Shown: positions 1 through 5,807 of the stretch, piece by piece
How the letters are laid out: every line of letters starts with the position of its first letter
How positions within the stretch are numbered: position 1 is the stretch's first letter
Source of the DNA: JBLIOB01 sp047639575
GTDB taxonomy: Bacteria > Bacteroidota > Bacteroidia > Flavobacteriales_D > Parvicellaceae
Direction: 5' to 3'
Length of the DNA stretch: 9,285 nucleotides
NCBI GenBank assembly: GCA_047639575.1
Contig: JBLIOB010000160.1
Location: forward strand, 1 to 9,285
Notes under the pieces: generated by a model
Told to the model about the DNA's origin: nothing
The model's database searches: none
What the model saw: the letters and a program-made list of their open reading frames with translations, nothing else
Made by a program: the position numbers and the translations under genes

Positions 1-221
1 CAAGTACGGACCAAGTAAACTTGAAAAACGTACCCCATTTTGTTAGTGGAACGGTCATTCAACAAGATTGGTCAAGCACCGCTTGGGTACTTGAAAATTG
101 CCAAAGCAAGTTCTTTATTCCAAGTAATTGGAGGATTAAAAAAGGTATAACTTACGGTAAAAAATTGCCGTTTTACTTTAGGGGTACGGGCTATGGCCCT
201 GCAGTAGAGAAGCGTTATTAG
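1..221 (+). CDS. C-terminal fragment of an unrecognised protein (5' end outside window)
   Basis: The reading frame is open from base 3 to the TAG at 219-221 and has no ATG, so this is best read as the last 72 or so residues of a gene that begins before the window. The in-frame TTG at 21 could be a rare start but codes an ordinary Leu in the continuous frame. The visible protein is rich in aromatic and basic residues (for example FIPSNWRIKKG and FYFRGTGYGP) and ends in EKRY. I see no catalytic motif, membrane segment or family signature and cannot name it. It converges on the response regulator gene, with 8 bases between the two stop codons. It is the only plausible plus-strand gene in the window; the lack of upstream sequence keeps confidence moderate. 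Confidence 0.5.
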   Translation, partial: STDQVNLKNVPHFVSGTVIQQDWSSTAWVLENCQSKFFIPSNWRIKKGITYGKKLPFYFRGTGYGPAVEKRY

Positions 222-224
222 TCT

Positions 225-256
225 AAGCTTTAGCCCTTTGGATTAGCATAAAGCTT
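225..256. other. Weak inverted repeat at the convergent gene junction
   Basis: AAGCTTTA at 225-232 is complementary to TAAAGCTT at 249-256, giving an 8-bp stem with a 16-base loop that spans the junction of the two convergent genes. Neither strand has a T-run after the stem, so it is not a convincing intrinsic terminator. It could be a weak bidirectional transcript end, or chance in AT-rich sequence. Confidence 0.2.
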
Positions 257-1399
257 TACATCACTCCCCGTGATTTCAGCATCACATAGAATTACAAGTC
301 TTTCAATCACGTTTCTTAGTTCTCGAATGTTTCCTGTCCAATCTACGTTCTGAAGTTCTTTGATTGCATCGCTGCCCAATTTTTTCAATGGAACTCCTTG
401 GTCATTACAAATCATTCCTAAGAAATGTTCCACTAAAAGAGGGATGTCATCCTTACGGTCGTTTAACGCTGGTACATGAATTGGAATCACATTTAATCGA
501 TGAAATAAATCTTCTCTGAAGTTATTATCTTCTATTTCTTGACGAAGATCCTTATTCGTTGCGGCAAGAACTCTAACGTTCACCTTAATTTCTTTGTCGC
601 TACCAACACGGCTTATTTTGTGCTCTTGCAGCGCTCTTAATACTTTTGCTTGCGCAGACATACTCATGTCGCCAATTTCATCCAAGAAGATAGTTCCACC
701 ATCAGCCTGTTCGAACTTTCCTTTTCGTTGTTTATGTGCAGAGGTAAATGCACCTTTTTCATGACCAAATAATTCGCTTTCTATTAACTCTGAAGGAATT
801 GCGGCACAATTAACTTCTACAAATGGACATTTACTTCTGCTACTTTTTTCATGAAGTTGTCTGGCAACTAATTCCTTTCCTGATCCGTTAGCTCCTGTAA
901 TCATAACTCTTGCGTCACTTGGAGCAACCTTGTCGATCATTTCTTTGATCTTAACAATAGGTTCAGATTCGCCAACAATATCAGAAGCTAATGATTTGTG
1001 GACTTTTCGTTTTAATACTTTGGTTTCCTGAACTAAGTCAGATTTGTCCATTGCATTTCTAATAGTAACTAGAATACGGTTAAGATCTAAAGGTTTCTGA
1101 ATGAAATCAAAAGCACCTTTTTTAATGGCATCAACGGCAGTCTCTACATTTCCATGGCCGGAGATCATAACAACAGGAGCGTCAATACCTAGTTCAATTA
1201 CCTTCTCTAATACTTCAATGCCATCCATTTTAGGCATTTTAATATCGCAAAGAATAATATCGTATTTGTTTTTCTTAATAAGTTCTAAGCCAGCTGCACC
1301 GTCTTCAGCGTCATCTACTTTATACTTTTCAAATTCTAATATTTCCTTGAGCGTGCTTCTAATTGGTCGCTCGTCATCGATTACAAGTATGTTTGCCAT
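230..1399 (-). CDS. Sigma-54-activating response regulator (NtrC family) without a DNA-binding domain
   Basis: A two-component response regulator that, when phosphorylated, should use ATP to remodel sigma-54 RNA polymerase. The receiver domain (about 3-118) has the acidic pocket D8/D9, phosphoacceptor D52, S80 and K102. A linker leads to the AAA+ domain (about 140-372): Walker A GANGSGKE (169-176), sigma-54 contact loop GAFTSA (216-221), Walker B FLDE (238-241), sensor I AATN (279-282), arginine-finger positions R295 and R301, and sensor II in WTGNIREL (R359). The protein ends at residue 389, about 17 residues after the AAA+ lid, so the Fis-type helix-turn-helix usual in NtrC is absent, as in Helicobacter FlgR. 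No HTH-like frame is evident just downstream. The loop departs from GAFTGA by Gly to Ser. No histidine kinase gene is in the window. A possible sigma-54 promoter lies upstream at 1459-1474, and the leader has no Shine-Dalgarno. Confidence 0.93.
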   Translation of the reverse strand: MANILVIDDERPIRSTLKEILEFEKYKVDDAEDGAAGLELIKKNKYDIILCDIKMPKMDGIEVLEKVIELGIDAPVVMISGHGNVETAVDAIKKGAFDFIQKPLDLNRILVTIRNAMDKSDLVQETKVLKRKVHKSLASDIVGESEPIVKIKEMIDKVAPSDARVMITGANGSGKELVARQLHEKSSRSKCPFVEVNCAAIPSELIESELFGHEKGAFTSAHKQRKGKFEQADGGTIFLDEIGDMSMSAQAKVLRALQEHKISRVGSDKEIKVNVRVLAATNKDLRQEIEDNNFREDLFHRLNVIPIHVPALNDRKDDIPLLVEHFLGMICNDQGVPLKKLGSDAIKELQNVDWTGNIRELRNVIERLVILCDAEITGSDVKLYANPKG

Positions 1400-1458
1400 A
1401 GTAGTCTGTTTTCTGCCCTTCTAAAATAGAAGAATGCATGGTTATTACGAAGGGAAAT

Positions 1459-1474
1459 GGCAATTATCTCGCCA
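1459..1474 (-). promoter_or_regulatory. Candidate sigma-54 (-24/-12) promoter for the response regulator
   Basis: On the minus strand the sequence TGGCGAGATAATTGCC matches the sigma-54 consensus TGGCACGNNNNTTGCW at 9 of 12 specified positions, including the key GG and GC dinucleotides at exact spacing. It points at the response regulator gene; initiation about 12 bases after the GC would leave a leader of roughly 48-50 bases before the ATG at 1399. The gene product is itself a sigma-54 activator, so autoregulation would make sense. A single motif match in AT-rich DNA can be chance. Confidence 0.4.
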
Positions 1475-1495
1475 AAGTATTTAGCTGATTTGTAG

Positions 1496-2815
1496 TTACT
1501 TGTACCTAAGCCACTTAAACAGTTCTTTGTAGGTTGTTTTCTTACCATACATTAAGATTCCTGTTTTGTAAATTTTGGCTGCAAGTTTGGTTGTTAGGAT
1601 GAACGTTAGTATTAAAGTTACCATTGAAACAACAACCTCCCACCAAGCATAATCTCCTCCAGCCACTCTAACCAACATTGCAACCGGTGAGGTCAGTGGA
1701 ATATGACTGAGCCAAACGATTGCGGTACCCCCTGGATTTAATATGGAAAAAATAGACACAATGAATCCAAATATTAATGGAATCGTAATAGGCAACATGA
1801 ACTGTTGTGTTTCGGTCTCACTATCCACAGCAGATCCCACCGCTGCAAATAGGGATGCATATAATAAATAACCACCTAAGAAATAGAATAAAAATAACCC
1901 TAGAAGTAATGCCCACGGAACGCTCATAATGTCTACAACCATTTCATTTATTTTCTCGTTAGGAGCTGTATCGGTTTGAGATTTCAATTGTTCTGAAATT
2001 AATTGATTTGGTCCTCCTGCAACATTAGCTCCACTATATACATCTGGCAAAATAGCACTAGAAACCGCAATCATTAATACGGATGATAATAAAATCCAAA
2101 CGAAGAATTGAGTTAATCCGACAAGCGCTATCCCTAAAATTTTCCCCATCATTAGTTGAAATGGTTTTACAGAAGAAACCATGATCTCTACTATTCGGCT
2201 TGTTTTTTCTTCAAGTACCCCCCGCATAACCATAACACCGTACATGAAAATAAATATGTAGATAAATGTTGCAAACATTAATCCGATTACGGCTTTTGCC
2301 CCAAAGCTTTTCTCACCTGTATCGACATTCACAGTTACAATATTCATATTGACCTGCATATCATCGTATTGATCCTGACTAATTCCAGCAGCATCTATTT
2401 TAAGTTTTTGTACAAAACTCTTTACCAAACCTTCCAATTTAGATTGTTTAGCAACAGACAACGGAGTGTCAAAGTAGATTGTAGCTTCCCCAGAAATGAC
2501 AGATGCTGGAAGATAAAGACCAACTCTTGGAAGATCTGATTCAAGCTTGATGAATTCAGAAAGACTGTCAACATGTTGAATTGGTGCTCCAATGTAAACA
2601 AAGTCTTCATCCGCAGGGAAATCGTAAATATTGACAACATTAGATTCGTCAAGAATTACAACCTCCATTTTGTCGCCTTCTTGTAATCCAATTAATCCAG
2701 CAAGGGCATAAAAGCCAACAATAAGCAAAGGCCCTAAAAGGGTCATGATGATGAAAGACTTCTTCCGAACTCTACTTCCGTATTCTCTCTTTATTATTAG
2801 TCCAATTTTACTCAT
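1496..2815 (-). CDS. ABC-2 / NatB-type exporter permease
   Basis: Integral membrane subunit of an ABC exporter resembling the sodium-efflux permease NatB (ABC2_membrane_3 type). One hydrophobic segment (about 21-43) is followed by a roughly 130-residue largely soluble region, probably extracytoplasmic. About five more membrane segments follow (approximately 173-197, 226-252, 301-323, 341-358 and 394-414). The stretch VMRGVLEEKTSRIVEIMVSS (196-215), followed by a membrane-entering helix, is the typical cytoplasmic coupling region of this family. The 439-residue length is normal. The start overlaps the ATPase stop by 8 bases (ATGAGTAA) and has a strong Shine-Dalgarno, so the two subunits should be made together. 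The substrate cannot be deduced; NatAB-like annotation does not prove sodium export, and peptide, lipid or drug export are equally possible. Confidence 0.88.
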   Translation of the reverse strand: MSKIGLIIKREYGSRVRKKSFIIMTLLGPLLIVGFYALAGLIGLQEGDKMEVVILDESNVVNIYDFPADEDFVYIGAPIQHVDSLSEFIKLESDLPRVGLYLPASVISGEATIYFDTPLSVAKQSKLEGLVKSFVQKLKIDAAGISQDQYDDMQVNMNIVTVNVDTGEKSFGAKAVIGLMFATFIYIFIFMYGVMVMRGVLEEKTSRIVEIMVSSVKPFQLMMGKILGIALVGLTQFFVWILLSSVLMIAVSSAILPDVYSGANVAGGPNQLISEQLKSQTDTAPNEKINEMVVDIMSVPWALLLGLFLFYFLGGYLLYASLFAAVGSAVDSETETQQFMLPITIPLIFGFIVSIFSILNPGGTAIVWLSHIPLTSPVAMLVRVAGGDYAWWEVVVSMVTLILTFILTTKLAAKIYKTGILMYGKKTTYKELFKWLRYK

Positions 2816-3806
2816 CTTCTCCTCCTTCTTTTGTTAGAGAAGAACCTTCATCTTCTAAGTTTGAATAAGTTCCATCTTGATCTTTTTCAACAACATCGAT
2901 GAAAATATCATTCATTGTAGGAACAACAGGAAGAACACTTTGTAACTCAACATTCGGAATAACTCCATTTAGAAAATCATTGAGCTTAACATGGTCCATT
3001 AATCGAACCTTAGCTGAAAAGACTTCCTTTTCAATTTGTTCACGACTGATTAATTCAAATCCGCCCCAAAACGAGTTCGCAAAGGCTACCATGTTTCCTT
3101 TAAATGTAATGTCGTATTCATTTTTAGAAAAGTCTTTTTTAATCTGACTCATACTGCCAGAAAGAATGTTCTGGGATTTATTAATTAACGTAATATCGTC
3201 ACAAATTTCTTCAACCGATCCCATATTATGAGTAGAGAGCATAATGGTAGCTCCTTCATCTCTTAACTTTAAAATTTCTTGTTTAATGATGTTCGTGTTG
3301 ATTGGATCAAATCCACTAAATGGTTCGTCAAGAATTAATATTTTTGGTCGATGAAGAACGGTGGTGATAAACTGAACTTTTTGAGCCATACCTTTGGAAA
3401 GCTCTTCTACTTTTTTACCCCACCACTCTGAGATATCAAACTTTTCAAACCAAACTTGAAGCTCTTTTTTAGCTTCGGCTTTTTTCATTCCTTTTAACTG
3501 AGCCAGATAAACACATTGTTCTCCGACTTTCATTTTCTTATACAGACCCCTTTCTTCCGGTAAATATCCGATATCCTCAATATGTTTAGGCTTCAATTTT
3601 TCACCGTCAATCATTACAATACCTTCATCTGGTCCGGTTATTTGATTGATAATTCGAATTAAGGATGTTTTCCCGGCACCATTTGGACCAAGTAATCCAA
3701 ATATACTTTGCTTGGGAACTTGAATAGAAACTCCATTAAGTGCAGTATGCGATGCATACCGTTTAACAACGCCACTAGCTTCAAGAACGAATTGTTGATC
3801 GGTCAT
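2808..3806 (-). CDS. ABC exporter ATP-binding protein, NatA/DUF4162 type
   Basis: Cytoplasmic ATPase that should power the adjacent permease. Visible motifs: Walker A GPNGAGKT (40-47); a Q-loop region reading YLPEERGLY (81-89), with Glu where most ABC proteins have Gln; signature LSKGM (136-140) instead of LSGGQ; Walker B ILILDEP (156-162) with catalytic E161; D-loop SGFDP (164-168); and switch His H193. The LPEERGLY and LSKGM variants are, to my knowledge, usual for the NatA-like branch, so I take the enzyme as active. After about residue 220 comes a DUF4162-like C-terminal domain, then an acidic, Ser/Gly-rich tail (about 308-332). The codons of that tail also form the Shine-Dalgarno of the permease gene. 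An 84-base gap separates it from dnaJ; with no U-tract terminator there, read-through from grpE-dnaJ is possible. Confidence 0.93.
   Translation of the reverse strand: MTDQQFVLEASGVVKRYASHTALNGVSIQVPKQSIFGLLGPNGAGKTSLIRIINQITGPDEGIVMIDGEKLKPKHIEDIGYLPEERGLYKKMKVGEQCVYLAQLKGMKKAEAKKELQVWFEKFDISEWWGKKVEELSKGMAQKVQFITTVLHRPKILILDEPFSGFDPINTNIIKQEILKLRDEGATIMLSTHNMGSVEEICDDITLINKSQNILSGSMSQIKKDFSKNEYDITFKGNMVAFANSFWGGFELISREQIEKEVFSAKVRLMDHVKLNDFLNGVIPNVELQSVLPVVPTMNDIFIDVVEKDQDGTYSNLEDEGSSLTKEGGEDE
2821..2827 (-). promoter_or_regulatory. Strong Shine-Dalgarno of the permease inside the ATPase gene
   Basis: AAGGAGG lies 5 bases before the permease ATG (2815) and is made from the last codons of the ATPase (K-E-G-G-E-D-E). 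With the 8-base gene overlap it indicates translational coupling. The other starts in the window lack such a motif at a useful distance, so this site stands out. Confidence 0.7.
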
Positions 3807-3887
3807 GCTTTAAAAGTAATAAGATTGAAACAACTAATTAAAACTATTCCAATGAAGGAAGCATAAGTCCATTAGCGGTTGTTATTC

Positions 3888-3922
3888 TTTTCAAGTAAAG
3901 TGATCTCTCACTTTACTGAAAA
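3888..3922 (-). other. Stable hairpin over the dnaJ stop codon
   Basis: Transcribed from the minus strand, AGTAAAGTGA and TCACTTTACT (3908-3917 and 3894-3903) form a perfect 10-bp stem closed by a GAGA loop, which fits the GNRA tetraloop pattern. Past a single bulged base at 3893 the stem continues for 5 more pairs (3888-3892 with 3918-3922). The structure contains the last codons of dnaJ and its stop. No U-run follows, so it is unlikely to be a simple intrinsic terminator; mRNA 3'-end protection or processing between dnaJ and the ABC genes is a possible role. Confidence 0.45.
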
Positions 3923-5015
3923 ACCCTTTCTCTTCTTTACCAGGATTTGGAGCAAAATTACTACTGTCTCTTAATCCTTCTAAAATTTGGCGTTCTTCCT
4001 TAGATAATCTTTTCGGAGTCCATACATGAATAGTCACCATCAAATCTCCATTTCCGTAGCCGTTCAAATTTGGTAGCCCTTTTCCTCTTAATCGAAGAAG
4101 TTTTCCACTTTGAGTACCTGGATCAACCTTGATTTTAGCTTTCCCTTCTACTAAAGGGATTTCAGCACTTGCTCCAATTGCTGCATCAACAAAATTCACG
4201 TAAGCGTTGTAATGCAAATTAGCCCCATCTCGAATCAATTCTGGATGATCTTCTACAGTTATAACAATAATTAAGTCACCAGGTACACCTCCTCCTGGAG
4301 CTGCGTTACCTTGGCCTTGCATGCTTAATTGCATTCCGTCTTCAACTCCTCCTGGAATTTTAATCGGAATAACAGATTCTTTTTTCTCCAATCCGCTTGC
4401 ATCAACTCCCGCTGGTCTATTCCCAACTATCTGACCTCCACCTTGGCAAGTAGGGCAAGTTGAAGCAGTTTGCATTTGACCTAATATGGTATTGGTTATT
4501 CTAGTTACTTGTCCAGTTCCTCTACATGTACTACATGTGTTGAATTCGACACCTTCCGCGTTAACTAGTTTGTTAACCTTGATTTTTTTCTCAACACCGT
4601 TTAAGACTTCTTCTAGGTTGAGTTTTATTTTTACTCGAAGATTAGTTCCTTTTCTACTTTGCCTTCGACCTTGTCTTCGGCCTCCGCCAAAACCACCAAA
4701 AGCATCTCCGAAAATGTCACCAAATTGGCTGAATATGTCATCCATATTCATACCACCTCCACCGCCTTGACCACCAAAACCGCCACCATCAAATGCTTGA
4801 TGACCGTATTGATCGTACTTGCTTCTTTTTTCAGGGTCGCCTAATATTTCATAGGCTTCAGCAGCTTCTTTAAATTTATCTTCCGCAGAAGGATCATCAG
4901 GATTTTTATCCGGATGGTACTTCAGTGCTAGTTTACGATACGCTTTCTTGATTTCAGTTGGCTCCGCACCTTTTGAAACACCTAATACTTCGTAATAATC
5001 TCTTTTATTGCTCAT
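3891..5015 (-). CDS. dnaJ: Chaperone DnaJ (Hsp40) with a reduced zinc-finger domain
   Basis: Cytoplasmic co-chaperone that delivers unfolded proteins to DnaK and stimulates its ATPase. The J domain (about 6-70) carries the essential HPD at 34-36. A Gly/Phe-rich linker follows (about 76-112), then the cysteine region and the two C-terminal substrate-binding beta domains (IPIKIPGGVEDGMQ at 216-229 begins the hallmark; VDPGTQSGKLLRLRGKGLP at 297-315). Standard DnaJ has four CxxCxGxG repeats; here there are two, CSTCRGTG (161-168) and CPTCQGGG (187-194). Alignment by eye to E. coli places them as repeats 2 and 3, so zinc centre II is kept and centre I (repeats 1 and 4) is lost. The 374-residue length is otherwise normal. 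It starts 2 bases after the grpE stop, so it is the second gene of a grpE-dnaJ operon. dnaK is not in the window. Confidence 0.96.
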   Translation of the reverse strand: MSNKRDYYEVLGVSKGAEPTEIKKAYRKLALKYHPDKNPDDPSAEDKFKEAAEAYEILGDPEKRSKYDQYGHQAFDGGGFGGQGGGGGMNMDDIFSQFGDIFGDAFGGFGGGRRQGRRQSRKGTNLRVKIKLNLEEVLNGVEKKIKVNKLVNAEGVEFNTCSTCRGTGQVTRITNTILGQMQTASTCPTCQGGGQIVGNRPAGVDASGLEKKESVIPIKIPGGVEDGMQLSMQGQGNAAPGGGVPGDLIIVITVEDHPELIRDGANLHYNAYVNFVDAAIGASAEIPLVEGKAKIKVDPGTQSGKLLRLRGKGLPNLNGYGNGDLMVTIHVWTPKRLSKEERQILEGLRDSSNFAPNPGKEEKGFFSKVRDHFT

Positions 5016-5017
5016 GA

Positions 5018-5644
5018 TTATTGTCCTACAACAACTTTTGCAAACCGAACAACTTTGTCATTCAGTAAGTATCCTTTTTCTACTACATCAACAACTTTTC
5101 CCTTCATGTCATCAGACGGTGCCGGTATGTTAGTTAATGCTTCATGCTTATCTACATCGAAAGTTTCTCCTTGCGATTCCATTCGTTTTAAACCTTTCAC
5201 TTCTAAATTCTTAAATAATTTACTGTGAATAAGGCCAAAACCTTCTTTCAGCGCTTCCGGGTCTTCAACATTGCCATTGTTTGCAATCGCTCGTTCGAAA
5301 TCATCCAGTACCGGTAATAAATCGCGAAGCACATTTTCACTTGCAGTTTTGGTGATATCAATTTTTTCTTTGGCTGTTCGTTTTCTGAAATTATCAAACT
5401 CTGAATAAAGTCTAACAAATTTTTCGTGAAGCTGCTTGTATTCTAATTCCTTCTGATCTAACTCAGATAATTGTTCTACTTCTAGCTCTGGAACTTCATT
5501 CTCCGTAGCGGTTGTATCACCATCTTCCGTGTTAACTTCTTCTTCCGTTTTAGACTCTGACTTATCAATGTCAACTTGCTCAGCTGATTTTTCAGCATTC
5601 TCCTTAGCGCTCATCTTTCCTTTTTTATTCCCGAACAACTTCAT
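5018..5644 (-). CDS. grpE: Nucleotide exchange factor GrpE
   Basis: Homodimeric cytoplasmic factor that releases ADP from DnaK and resets the chaperone cycle. The first 55 or so residues are a charged, low-complexity tail rich in Glu, Lys and Thr. A long coiled-coil helix runs from about 56 to 105, followed by the family motif LLPVLDDFERA (109-119). The C-terminal beta domain has the GrpE signature around MKGKVVDVVEKGYLLNDKVV (180-199). The length of 208 fits the family. The start at 5644 is uncertain: M11 (codon 5612-5614, MSAKEN) is an alternative, since the leading MKLFGNKKGK lacks any Shine-Dalgarno to decide. It is the first gene of the grpE-dnaJ pair, isolated from upstream transcription by the terminator at 5743-5788. 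I see no CIRCE element upstream, only a short inverted repeat at 5656-5674. Confidence 0.96.
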   Translation of the reverse strand: MKLFGNKKGKMSAKENAEKSAEQVDIDKSESKTEEEVNTEDGDTTATENEVPELEVEQLSELDQKELEYKQLHEKFVRLYSEFDNFRKRTAKEKIDITKTASENVLRDLLPVLDDFERAIANNGNVEDPEALKEGFGLIHSKLFKNLEVKGLKRMESQGETFDVDKHEALTNIPAPSDDMKGKVVDVVEKGYLLNDKVVRFAKVVVGQ

Positions 5645-5655
5645 GTTGTGATCTA

Positions 5656-5674
5656 TTGACTTTTAAGTTGTCAA
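5656..5674. promoter_or_regulatory. Short inverted repeat TTGAC-N9-GTCAA before grpE
   Basis: TTGAC at 5656-5660 and GTCAA at 5670-5674 are perfect inverted arms with a 9-base spacer, ending 11 bases before the grpE ATG. The layout resembles a dimeric repressor operator and shares the 9-base spacer of CIRCE, but the arms are only 5 bases and are not the CIRCE sequence. It may be chance. Confidence 0.2.
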
Positions 5675-5742
5675 AATCTTTGCCATTAAAGGATAGTGAG
5701 CCACATTGACAGAAAACTAGCTAATACCTGTCCTGCTGGCAT

Positions 5743-5788
5743 AAAAAAAGGCCCTTTTAGTGTCATTTTCTCACACCAAAAGGGCCTT
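5743..5788 (-). terminator. Intrinsic terminator after the TlpA-like gene
   Basis: AAGGCCCTTTT (5748-5758) and AAAAGGGCCTT (5778-5788) form an 11-bp perfect stem. It extends inward by a G.U wobble and 4 more pairs (5760-5763 with 5773-5776) only when read as minus-strand RNA; the plus strand has an A.C mismatch there. The minus-strand RNA then runs into seven U residues (A-run at 5743-5749), while the plus strand has no T-run. It begins about 20 bases after the TlpA-like stop and separates that gene from grpE-dnaJ. Confidence 0.92.
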
Positions 5789-5807
5789 AAAGTCAGTTAA
5801 AACTTAT

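Noticed and set aside
21..221. A complete 66-residue gene starting at TTG 21
   Set aside because: The frame is open to the window edge and no ATG is present, so a truncated longer gene is more likely.
1101..1424. Plus-strand open frame opposite the receiver domain
   Set aside because: It is antisense to the conserved receiver domain of the response regulator and its Ser/Ile-rich translation looks like a shadow.
3400..3410. Degenerate ABC signature (LSKGM) and Glu in the Q-loop as signs of an inactive ATPase
   Set aside because: Walker A, Walker B Glu, D-loop and switch His are intact, and these variants are normal in the NatA-like branch.
4486..4844. Plus-strand open frames opposite dnaJ
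   Set aside because: They are antisense to strongly conserved DnaJ codons, have low-complexity Pro/Ser composition and no family resemblance.
5677..5695. Sigma-54-like TGGCA...TTTGA upstream of grpE
   Set aside because: The -12 element reads GA instead of the near-invariant GC, so the match is not convincing.
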